From Micrococcaceae bacterium UBA6021 (GTDB lineage Bacteria; Actinomycetota; Actinomycetes; Actinomycetales; Micrococcaceae), in the NCBI GenBank assembly GCA_002427975.1, contig DIZT01000072.1:1-9682 (forward strand): a stretch of DNA of 9,682 nt, read 5' to 3'. The translations under genes and the position numbers were made by a program. The notes under the pieces were generated by a model, which saw only the letters and a program-made list of their open reading frames with translations, ran no database searches and was not told the DNA's origin. Shown here piece after piece: positions 1-6,418 of the stretch; within the stretch, counting starts at the first letter, position 1; every line of letters starts with the position of its first letter.

Positions 1-1
1 C

Positions 2-397
2 GGCTGGTTCCGGACCGGGGACCTGGGAACCAAGGACGGGGACGGCTACCTCCGGATCCTGGACCGGAAGAAGGAGATGATCATCAGGAACGGCTTCAAC
101 GTGTACCCGCGCGAGGTGGAGGAAGTCCTCAGCCGGCACGAGGCTGTCCTGAGCGTTGCCGTCTATGGCGTCCCCGACGAAACGCACGGGCAGGAGGTGG
201 CGGCCGCCGTCGTCCTTAATCCGGGCAGCAGCGCCACCATTGATGAGCTGCGGGACTTCGCCGCGGCGGAACTGGCGGCCTACAAGTACCCACGGATCAT
301 CACCCTGGTCACTGAATTCCCCACCGGTCCCAGCGGCAAGGTCCTCAAGCGGGAACTCACGGCCCGGCACAGCGCCGCCCACAGTTCAACGGCGTGA
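2..397 (+). CDS. Acyl-CoA synthetase (AMP-binding), C-terminal part
   Basis: This is the last 131 codons of an AMP-forming acyl-CoA ligase, probably a long-chain fatty acid-CoA ligase. Such enzymes activate a carboxylic acid through an acyl-adenylate and pass it to coenzyme A in the cytoplasm. The reading frame is open from the left edge, so the gene starts outside the window. It opens with the adenylation motif GWFRTGDLG (fragment residues 1-9), then the hinge DRKKEMIIRNGFNVYP (21-36). The C-terminal lid domain with VEEVL and GVPDETHGQEV follows. The motif PTGPSGKVLKREL (107-119) carries the conserved lysine expected to act in adenylation. The substrate cannot be told from this part. The stop codon abuts the stop of the convergent gene with no spacer and no visible terminator. 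Confidence 0.93.
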   Translation, partial: GWFRTGDLGTKDGDGYLRILDRKKEMIIRNGFNVYPREVEEVLSRHEAVLSVAVYGVPDETHGQEVAAAVVLNPGSSATIDELRDFAAAELAAYKYPRIITLVTEFPTGPSGKVLKRELTARHSAAHSSTA

Positions 398-2803
398 TCA
401 GGTGGGGATGATGCGGAACAGGAACCGGGTACGGACCATCACCCAGAGGAGGCCCAGGATCACGACGTAGGCAGCGGTGTTGATCCACACGTCCGTCAGG
501 CCCAGTGCCGGGATGTTACCGACGACGGCGATGAGGACCACGTGGACGATGAAGACGTACAGCGTGGCCCGGCCCAGCGGAATCAGGAACCAGCCCACTG
601 CACGTTCCACGGGTTTCCAATACACCGTCAGGAAAGCGTAGGCGGCCACCACCAGGACCATCACGTTGAAAAGGCGGCCAGGCGCCAGGTAGGTGCGCCC
701 GAAGAAGGCGTCGTACATGCTCCGGTAAACGGTGTCCGGAATGATGGCGAGCCGGAGGTCATACCCGTTTGACAGGTACGGATTGCCCCAGGACAGGAAA
801 ACGAAGGCGCCGGCGGCCGCCGTGCACGCCGCCACCACCCAGACATGCGAAGACAGCCACGCAACAATACGGCGCCGGTGGAATCCCGCCACCAGGCCGA
901 TGACGAACAGCCCCTGCCACACCAGCAGCGGAAACGAGTCCTCGAACTGGGACGGCAGGATCCTGACCCGCGTGATTGTACCCACCGCGTAAACGGCCAA
1001 GGTCACAGCAAGCACCCAAATGGTCCTACCGCGGTTGAGGGCGGCGAGGATCAACGGGCTGACCAGCAGCAGGACAACGTAGAGGCCCATGATATTGAAC
1101 TGCCAGGGGCCGAACTGCAGGAGCAGGATGGCCGGCACGACCTGCGGCGGAACCGGGAACTGGAAGAGCGATTCCATCCCGGCGTACAGGCTGTAGGTGC
1201 GGCCGGCGCCGTTGTGGCCGGCCCCGCCGGTGCCCTGGTCCACGAAGGTGGTGAGGGCGCCCGTTTGGAAGGAAGGCAGCAGGGACATGAGGAAGACGCC
1301 GATCAGCACCACCAGCGCGGTGAGGTAAAGCTTGCCGGCGCGCCGCGAGGTAAGGTCCACCACCTTTCCGAAATCGTCCTTGACCCGGGGCCCGTAGACC
1401 ATACCCACCACCAGCCCCGAGAAAAGCACAAAGAGCTCAGCACCGGAGACAAAGCCGATGGCTTCCTGCGTGAACAGTTGGAACAGTGACGTCATGCCGA
1501 GGTGGTCCACCACCACAAAAACGATCGCGAGGCCGCGGAGCAGGTCCACCCTCGAGTCCCTCGCTGACGGGTCGGTGTAGCCCCACGGTGCCAGGGCGGA
1601 TACCCTGCGCGGGACCTGCCACAACGCCAGGAGGAGGATGAGAAGGGCCGCGCCCATGCTCCAGGCAGCCGGGCCGGACAGCGTGTTCGGCTGCGTGTAG
1701 GCCTGTCCGGCGTCGATCTGGGTGACCGGTCCCGTCACCAGGCCGGACCCGTCGTGCCGTGCATGAGCGGCCTCCGCCACGCCGGCGTTTCCGGTGATGG
1801 TCCAGTCGATGCTGACCACGCCGGTGTCCCTGGTGCTGGATCGCTCGTCCCAGACCACGGCGGCGGTCTTGCCGAACCCCCCGGCCGTTGCAGCGCCCAG
1901 CGCCTGGTCCCACCAGGCGCCCTTGATCTCGGCCTCCGCGGCGCCCCCGGTTGAGGGGCTGTAAAAGGCGGCCGTCTGCAGCAGGAACGGCTTGTCCCGT
2001 TGCTTCGCGTAGGTGGCGTAAAAGTCCTCGTTTCCGGACGCAGTCAGCATCCGCGTCAGTTCCCCGGCCGCGGGCACGGTGTTGACGGCGGCCTGGCCGG
2101 CCGTGTCATCGTGGTACGCCGAAAGCCCCACCCATTCCACGACGTCGTCCCCGGGATAGTAAGGCGCGTAGGCATTGTCGGCACCGTCCCACGCGCCGTC
2201 GCCGTTAGTGTCCAGCAGTGCGAAGCCATCGCTTCCGGGCGCCGGGGCGTTGCGGTGACGGTCAAAGGGGTAGTCCCGCCCCAGGTACGGCTGCCACACC
2301 ATCACAGTTCCGGCGTCGTTGGTTTCCTTGAACCCGGCCGCCACCGCCCGGAACGCGGACCGATACGCTGCCGGCTGTTGTCCCCAGTCAACCCAGCTGC
2401 CGTTCATATCGGGGGCAAAGCGCACCAGCAACTGTCCCCGGAAGTCCGCCGAGATTTTTTCGATCTCGGCGACAAATGTCCGGACCACGCCGGCATCGAT
2501 CTGATCGAGCGGAACGGTGGGCTTGACGGTGAGCATGGCATGGGAGCCCAAGGCTGCAGCCTGGTCCAGGAATTGGCGGATGTTCGTGGGTTCCGAGGCC
2601 CCGACCGGAAGGGAGACATCATGGCCAAACAGGGCCGGCGTCGCCCCCAGCCGCTCGGCAAAGCCGGCCGCCGAGTCCCGGCCCCAATCAAGGACTGCGC
2701 CCAGCAGCGGCTTTCCCGGCGCCGGATCAAGGTCCGCGGCGCGGGCAGGGCCAGCGGGCATCACCACCGCCAGGATCGCCACCAGGACGGTGAGCAGGAG
2801 CAC
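398..2803 (-). CDS. GH26-like domain fused to OpgC-type membrane acyltransferase
   Basis: An 801-residue protein from the GTG at 2803. Residues 1-22 are a signal-peptide hydrophobic core ending in ARA. About 24-345 resembles glycoside hydrolase family 26, for example RFAPDMNGSWVDWG at 128-141 and VEWVGLSAYH at 222-231. One hydrophobic helix follows near 380-396, then an OpgC-type acyltransferase of about 400 residues with roughly ten membrane spans. That part contains LLRGLAIVFVVVDHLG (421-436, the Arg and His typical of this superfamily) and GAELFVLFSGLVVG (454-467). By family knowledge OpgC proteins transfer acyl groups such as succinyl to glycans. Here an exported or surface polysaccharide is a plausible but unproven substrate. 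The family's acid/base Glu in HEMNG reads PDMNG, and the nucleophile region reads KPFLLQTAAF (271-280), so the outer domain may bind sugar rather than cleave it. An EF-hand-like loop (Asp198, Asn200, Asp202, Asp206, Asp209) may hold calcium. GTG 2803 has no ribosome site and cuts into the signal peptide, so translation probably begins upstream. Confidence 0.85.
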   Translation of the reverse strand: MLLLTVLVAILAVVMPAGPARAADLDPAPGKPLLGAVLDWGRDSAAGFAERLGATPALFGHDVSLPVGASEPTNIRQFLDQAAALGSHAMLTVKPTVPLDQIDAGVVRTFVAEIEKISADFRGQLLVRFAPDMNGSWVDWGQQPAAYRSAFRAVAAGFKETNDAGTVMVWQPYLGRDYPFDRHRNAPAPGSDGFALLDTNGDGAWDGADNAYAPYYPGDDVVEWVGLSAYHDDTAGQAAVNTVPAAGELTRMLTASGNEDFYATYAKQRDKPFLLQTAAFYSPSTGGAAEAEIKGAWWDQALGAATAGGFGKTAAVVWDERSSTRDTGVVSIDWTITGNAGVAEAAHARHDGSGLVTGPVTQIDAGQAYTQPNTLSGPAAWSMGAALLILLLALWQVPRRVSALAPWGYTDPSARDSRVDLLRGLAIVFVVVDHLGMTSLFQLFTQEAIGFVSGAELFVLFSGLVVGMVYGPRVKDDFGKVVDLTSRRAGKLYLTALVVLIGVFLMSLLPSFQTGALTTFVDQGTGGAGHNGAGRTYSLYAGMESLFQFPVPPQVVPAILLLQFGPWQFNIMGLYVVLLLVSPLILAALNRGRTIWVLAVTLAVYAVGTITRVRILPSQFEDSFPLLVWQGLFVIGLVAGFHRRRIVAWLSSHVWVVAACTAAAGAFVFLSWGNPYLSNGYDLRLAIIPDTVYRSMYDAFFGRTYLAPGRLFNVMVLVVAAYAFLTVYWKPVERAVGWFLIPLGRATLYVFIVHVVLIAVVGNIPALGLTDVWINTAAYVVILGLLWVMVRTRFLFRIIPT

Positions 2804-2878
2804 GACAGCGGCGCGCAGACGTCTGCGCCGGACGGGGTTGGCGTTGTTGGCCGGCGACGTGATTGTTGGCGTGCTGAT
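2804..2878 (-). other. In-frame N-terminal extension of the OpgC fusion with ATC in place of ATG
   Basis: The frame of the OpgC fusion stays open upstream of GTG 2803 up to the stop at 2966-2968, with no ATG, GTG or TTG. The 25 codons here encode ISTPTITSPANN, then ANPV, RRRR and LRAAV, running straight into the hydrophobic core. This is a textbook signal-peptide n-region with four arginines. A run of six G lies five bases before the ATC codon at 2876-2878, where a ribosome site would be expected. The layout suggests the ancestral start was an ATG at this ATC. Alternatives are real ATC initiation, the in-frame CTG at 2816-2818, the GTG at 2803, or a base-call error. Confidence 0.55.
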
Positions 2879-2974
2879 GTGGACCCCCCAGGGACGGCTG
2901 CTGCAGATTCGGTGGCCTGCGCCCCCGCAAACTCTATCGGTCCCGGCAGATGGTCCGACGCATCCTTATCCGGT

Positions 2975-3376
2975 TCAGCTTCCGGGCCCGAGCACCACCA
3001 GCGGCACCAGGCGCTGCGCACAGGAGACCCGGACCAGGTCCTGCGCCGCCTGCGCGGCCCGGTTGTTCACCCCGGTGTCGTCGCACCAGTCCACGTTGTA
3101 CGGGTAGGCGGTGACCCCGGCCTTCCCGGGAGCCACGCCAGCCGGGACGGTGAACACGAAACTGAAGCCGCCGTCGTCGGTCATGGGAGCGAGCTCTTCC
3201 AGCACGGTGGGGCCGTACGGATCCAGCAATTCCACCTGGATCTGCGCGTCGGCGCCGTAGCGGGCGTCTCAGGTGGTGTCCGGTGCGCTGACGGTGACCT
3301 GCTCACCGGGTTTCGCGGTTCGCTGGGGCTGCGGAAGCACGGCGGGGTCACGGAAGCGCGCGTTGATTACGGAACA
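2975..3376 (-). pseudogene. Remnant of a small exported-type protein, internal TGA and no start
   Basis: On the minus strand one frame reads protein-like from about 3376 down to a stop at 2975-2977, broken once by TGA at 3269-3271. The part before the break contains INARFRDPAVLPQPQRTAKPG and EQVTVSAPDTT. The part after it runs DARYGADAQIQVELLDPYG, then TDDGGFSFVFTVPAG, YPYNVDWCDDTGVNNRA and VRVSCAQRLVPLVV. The texture is that of a secreted beta-rich domain with cysteines, but I do not recognise the family. A TGG, TGC or TGT codon at 3269 would restore it. No start codon or signal peptide can be found upstream, where the promoter of the methionine operon begins. An 86-residue protein could in principle start at the GTG at 3233-3235, but it would lack any export signal. 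A broken gene is the better reading. Confidence 0.6.
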
Positions 3377-3413
3377 TGACGACGGCGGCCGTGCGGCCGG
3401 GCGGGGCGGGTGT

Positions 3414-3419
3414 TACGTT
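3414..3419 (+). promoter_or_regulatory. Possible -10 element (TACGTT) of the methionine operon
   Basis: TACGTT fits the actinobacterial TANNNT -10 pattern. Transcription starting seven bases downstream would begin near 3426, exactly where the outer stem of the riboswitch begins. No convincing -35 box is seen at 16-18 bases upstream (GTGCGG), so the call rests on the -10 and the riboswitch position. Confidence 0.35.
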
Positions 3420-3425
3420 TTTGGG

Positions 3426-3507
3426 GAGTAATGAGAACCGGCGCCAAGCCCTGACTGGCCGGTCGGCAACCCTCCCTTTCGCGGCGGGGTGCCTCAGGTG
3501 AATACTC
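3426..3507 (+). ncRNA. SAM-IV-type riboswitch
   Basis: The leader folds as expected for an S-adenosylmethionine aptamer of the SAM-IV class, which is found in actinobacteria. The outer stem P1 is GAGTA (3426-3430) with TACTC (3503-3507). The second stem is ACCGGC (3437-3442) with GCCGGT (3458-3463). The conserved core CGGCAACC lies at 3464-3471 and GGTGCC at 3488-3493. A pseudoknot can form between the loop of the second stem, CCTGA (3450-3454), and TCAGG (3494-3498). The position directly before a sulfhydrylase operon fits. SAM binding is expected to lower expression. No terminator hairpin with a U-run is seen before the first gene, so control is more likely at translation (ribosome site AAGGAG at 3543-3548). 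I assign SAM-IV rather than SAM-I from the layout and the host type; a covariance-model search would settle it. Confidence 0.85.
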
Positions 3508-3555
3508 GGCATATCGACCCATTCGAGCTGCAAGCGTGAGAGAAGGAGATCCGTC

Positions 3556-3813
3556 GTGTCTGACGCACCTGCCCCTGAAGAAAAACTGTCCTACCGGCTC
3601 ATCACGGGACCTGACGACCGGGCATTCTGTGAACGGATATCCGCCGCCCTGGCCGAGGGCTATGTGCTGCACGGCAGCCCCGCCGCAACGTTCAACGGCA
3701 CCGGCGTCATTGTGGCGCAGGCACTGATCCTCCCGGCTGCGATCGCGAGCGCGGATGCCGCCGTCGCCACGGCCGTGGAAGACCTCGAGTTCGACGGCGA
3801 GGGCCACGCGTGA
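3556..3813 (+). CDS. DUF1737 domain protein
   Basis: A small protein of 85 residues and the first gene of the riboswitch-controlled operon. It starts at GTG, seven bases after a strong ribosome site AAGGAG (3543-3548). Residues 12-57 match the DUF1737 pattern: SYRLITGPDDRAFCERI, then GYVLHGSPAATFNG and VIVAQALI. No biochemical role is established for the family that I know of. The single cysteine (Cys25) and the tie to rhodanese and MetZ make a link to sulfur handling possible, but that is inference. There is no signal peptide or membrane segment, so it is cytoplasmic. The acidic tail (EDLEFDGEGHA) ends in a GTGA overlap with the next gene, which suggests coupled translation. Confidence 0.85.
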   Translation: MSDAPAPEEKLSYRLITGPDDRAFCERISAALAEGYVLHGSPAATFNGTGVIVAQALILPAAIASADAAVATAVEDLEFDGEGHA

Positions 3814-4223
3814 GCTACGCCGGCGATCTCACGCCGCAGGAGGCCTGGGCCAAACTCGAGCAGGGCGCCATTCTGGTGGATGTCCGCACCGAAGGCGAAT
3901 GGGCCCACATCGGCATCCCGGACACCAGGGCCACCGAAAACGATCCGCTGTTCATCCCGTGGACGTTCCCCGGCGGCATCCCCAACCCGGATTTCATCAC
4001 CGACCTGACGCAGCAGGCTCCGGAGGACGACGGTACCGAGCTGGTATTCCTTTGCCGCTCGGGCCAGCGCTCCATCGCCGCCGCGATCGCCGCGACGCAG
4101 GCCGGTTTCACCGCCTACAACGTCCTGGAGGGTTTCGAAGGCGAGCCGGACCGCTACGGCGAGCGCACAGTCAACGGCTGGAAAAACCGCGGCCTGCCCA
4201 CCAACCTGGGAATAACTAAGTGA
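3810..4223 (+). CDS. Rhodanese-like sulfurtransferase
   Basis: A single-domain rhodanese of 137 residues, the usual size for this type. Rhodaneses carry sulfane sulfur as a persulfide on a catalytic cysteine. The start of the fold shows as ILVDVRTEGEWAHIGIP (21-37). The active-site loop is FLCRSGQRS (80-88), with Cys82 as the catalytic residue. The stretch IPWTFPGGIPNPDF (49-62) sits between the two. The protein has no signal peptide. It begins at GTG inside the stop of the DUF1737 gene (GTGA) and ends in a second GTGA overlap with metZ, so the three proteins are probably made in step. In this context it may deliver or scavenge sulfur for homocysteine synthesis, which is inference from the operon and the upstream SAM riboswitch. 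Confidence 0.92.
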   Translation: MSYAGDLTPQEAWAKLEQGAILVDVRTEGEWAHIGIPDTRATENDPLFIPWTFPGGIPNPDFITDLTQQAPEDDGTELVFLCRSGQRSIAAAIAATQAGFTAYNVLEGFEGEPDRYGERTVNGWKNRGLPTNLGITK

Positions 4224-5428
4224 CCTTCAACGAAGACGCCGCCGGCTGGAGCGCCGAGACCCAGGCGGTCCGCGGCGGGCTGGACCGCACCAACTTCCAG
4301 GAGACCACCGAGCCGGTCTTCCTCAACTCGGGCTTCGTCTATGAGTCCGCTGCCGCCGCCGAGCGCGCCTTCACGGGCGAGGACGAACGCTTCGTTTACT
4401 CCCGGTACGGCAACCCGTCCGTTGCCACCTTCCAGGAACGCCTCCGCCTGCTCGAAGGCACCGAGGCGTGCTTTGCGACGGCGTCGGGCATGTCAGCGGT
4501 TTTCACTGCCTTGGGTGCCCTGCTGGCGGCCGGGGACCGGGTGGTGGCCGCGCGCTCACTGTTCGGCTCCTGCTTTGTGATCCTGAACGAGATCCTGCCG
4601 CGCTGGGGCGTGGAAACCGTGTTCGTGGACGGCCCGGACCTCGAGCAGTGGCGCGCCGCATTATCGGAACCCACCACCGCCGTGTTCTTCGAATCGCCGT
4701 CCAACCCGATGCAGGAAATCGTTGACATCTCCGCCGTCAGCGAGCTGGCGCACGCCGCCGGGGCAACCGTCGTCGTCGACAATGTCTTTGCCACTCCCCT
4801 GCTGCAGCGCTGCGGCCAGCTGGGTGCGGACGTCATTGTGTACTCAGGCACCAAGCACATCGACGGCCAGGGACGCGTCCTGGGCGGCGCCATCCTGGGC
4901 ACCAAGGAGTTCATCGACGGCCCGGTCAAGCAGCTCATGCGGCACACCGGCCCGGCGCTCTCCGCGTTCAACGCCTGGGTGCTCACCAAGGGCCTGGAGA
5001 CCATGGCGCTGCGCGTGAACCACTCCTCCGCGTCCGCGTTGCGGCTTGCCGAATGGCTCGAACATCAGCCGGCCGTCAGCTGGGTCAAGTACCCGCTGCT
5101 GAAGTCGCACCCGCAGTACGAGCTCGCGGCCAAGCAGATGAAGGCCGGCGGCACCGTCCTCACGTTGGAACTTGCGACGACGGGCAGCCGCTCGGGCAAG
5201 GACGCCGCCTTTGCGCTGCTGGACGCCTTGCGGATCATCGACATCTCCAACAACCTGGGCGACGCCAAGTCCCTCATCACGCATCCGGCCACCACCACGC
5301 ACCGCGCCATGGGTCCCGAGGGCCGCGCCGCCATCGGGCTCAGCGACGGCGTGGTGCGGCTATCCGTGGGCCTGGAGGACGTGGATGACCTCATCGGCGA
5401 CCTGGAGCAGGCGCTGAAGCAGATCTGA
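4220..5428 (+). CDS. metZ: O-succinylhomoserine sulfhydrylase
   Basis: A 402-residue PLP enzyme of the Cys/Met metabolism family, full length. It is expected to join sulfide to O-succinylhomoserine, giving homocysteine for methionine synthesis in the cytoplasm. Family marks are YSRYGNPS (60-67), the cofactor-stacking region around ASGMSAVFTALGALL (88-102), ESPSNPM (158-164), VVVDNVFATP (184-193) with Asp187, and SGTKHIDGQGR (209-219), where Lys212 should hold PLP. The C-terminal GLSDGVVRLSVGLED is also typical. Cystathionine gamma-synthase and O-acetylhomoserine sulfhydrylase are close relatives, and the acyl preference cannot be proved by eye. The start overlaps the stop of the rhodanese gene (GTGA). 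Control by the SAM riboswitch upstream fits end-product feedback. Only 18 bases separate it from the convergent regulator gene, and no terminator is visible there. Confidence 0.9.
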   Translation: MTFNEDAAGWSAETQAVRGGLDRTNFQETTEPVFLNSGFVYESAAAAERAFTGEDERFVYSRYGNPSVATFQERLRLLEGTEACFATASGMSAVFTALGALLAAGDRVVAARSLFGSCFVILNEILPRWGVETVFVDGPDLEQWRAALSEPTTAVFFESPSNPMQEIVDISAVSELAHAAGATVVVDNVFATPLLQRCGQLGADVIVYSGTKHIDGQGRVLGGAILGTKEFIDGPVKQLMRHTGPALSAFNAWVLTKGLETMALRVNHSSASALRLAEWLEHQPAVSWVKYPLLKSHPQYELAAKQMKAGGTVLTLELATTGSRSGKDAAFALLDALRIIDISNNLGDAKSLITHPATTTHRAMGPEGRAAIGLSDGVVRLSVGLEDVDDLIGDLEQALKQI

Positions 5429-5446
5429 CCGGGTGCGGCCTCCGGG

Positions 5447-6349
5447 TCACGTGGCTGGCTGGCGGAGCTGCCGGGAGGCCGTCTCCCGGACCGCGGCGGT
5501 CAGCTGCTTGAGCACCGGGGAATCGATCTTCCAGCGCTGCCAGTACAACAACACGTCAACAGGGCGCCCGGGGGCCAGCTCCACGAGGGCACCGCTGCGG
5601 AGGTCTGCCAGGCACTGTTGCTCCGGCAGCAGCCCCCATCCCAGTCCCAGCCGGATAGCCTGGGCGAACTCGGCCGACGACGGCACATAGTGCCGCGGTG
5701 CGGTCAGTTCCGCGCCGGTCACCTTACGGAAGAACCCGTCCTGCAGGTCATCCTTGCGGTCAAAGTCCACCACCGGAGCCTGGCTTCCTGCAACCAGTTC
5801 CGGCCCGTCCGGCCACCAGCGCCGCAGGTACCCGGGGCTTGCCACCGCGCGGTATCGCAGTGAACCCAGCGGTTCCACGCTGCAGCCCTGGACCGGTTCC
5901 GGCGTTGCGGTTACCGCGGCCATCACGCTCCCGGTCCGCAGGAGCTGGGTGGAATGCTGTTCATCCTCCCGGCGGAGTTCAAAGCACGCACCGAGATCCG
6001 GCGGAAGGCTTGCCAGCGCGGGCATGAACCAGGTGGAGAGTGAGTCCGCGTTGACCACCAAGGGCAGGGGCGCCGCCGGCCGGTCCCGCCTCTCATCGAG
6101 CTCCTGCAGGGCGTCCCACTCAAGCTGCCGCACCTGCCTGGCGAACCGCAGGATGGCTTCCCCTGCTGTTGTGGGCCTTACGGGATTGGTGCGCTGCAGC
6201 AGGATCTGGCCGGCCGCGTCCTCCATAGCCTTAAGCCGCTGGGAAATGGCCGACGGCGTGACGTGCAGACTGCGGGCCGCTGCCTCCAGGGTGCCTTCGT
6301 CCACGACTGCCGCGAACGTGCGGAGCTGCTCGAACTGGAACATTTTCAT
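5447..6349 (-). CDS. lysG: LysR-type regulator of the ArgP/LysG group
   Basis: A 300-residue LysR-family transcription factor. The N-terminal winged helix-turn-helix starts FEQLRTFAAVVDEGTLEAA and continues with LHVTPSAISQRLKAMED (28-44), then NPVRPTTAGEAILRFARQ (55-72). This sequence is characteristic of the ArgP/IciA/LysG branch, which senses basic amino acids. The rest is the effector-binding domain. It faces a LysE-type exporter, the same arrangement as lysG-lysE of Corynebacterium glutamicum, where the regulator switches on export when lysine, arginine or histidine is in excess. The ATG at 6347-6349 is preferred over the ATG two codons on (6341-6343), because AAGGAA lies five bases before it. 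A TTAGCT half-site sits in the spacer between ribosome site and start, so autorepression is likely. The exact effector is unknown. Confidence 0.9.
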   Translation of the reverse strand: MKMFQFEQLRTFAAVVDEGTLEAAARSLHVTPSAISQRLKAMEDAAGQILLQRTNPVRPTTAGEAILRFARQVRQLEWDALQELDERRDRPAAPLPLVVNADSLSTWFMPALASLPPDLGACFELRREDEQHSTQLLRTGSVMAAVTATPEPVQGCSVEPLGSLRYRAVASPGYLRRWWPDGPELVAGSQAPVVDFDRKDDLQDGFFRKVTGAELTAPRHYVPSSAEFAQAIRLGLGWGLLPEQQCLADLRSGALVELAPGRPVDVLLYWQRWKIDSPVLKQLTAAVRETASRQLRQPAT

Positions 6350-6383
6350 TAGCTTTCCTTAATGGAGCTAAGAATATTTAGCT
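6349..6383. promoter_or_regulatory. Operator of the lysG/lysE divergent pair: three TTAGCT half-sites
   Basis: The spacer holds TTAGCT (6349-6354), AGCTAA (6366-6371) and TTAGCT (6378-6383). The last two form a perfect inverted repeat around six bases. The first two form a second inverted repeat around eleven. The AT-rich core contrasts with the high-GC surroundings. LysR-type regulators typically bind a pair of sites in such a spacer, one to regulate themselves and one to activate the divergent gene. The first half-site touches the regulator's start codon. Binding is inferred, not shown. Confidence 0.65.
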
Positions 6384-6418
6384 GGAGTAATCATAAGTCC
6401 GGCCGTACGTTGGAGGAT

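Noticed and set aside
2000..3379. 459-codon open frame on the plus strand opposite the OpgC fusion
   Set aside because: Composition is Arg/Gly/His-rich with no domain, and it lies antisense to a well-supported gene and the pseudogene; it is a high-GC shadow frame.
5429..5446. Terminator between metZ and the regulator gene
   Set aside because: The GC-rich repeat CCGGG occurs twice in direct order; inverted pairing stops after four bases and there is no T-run.
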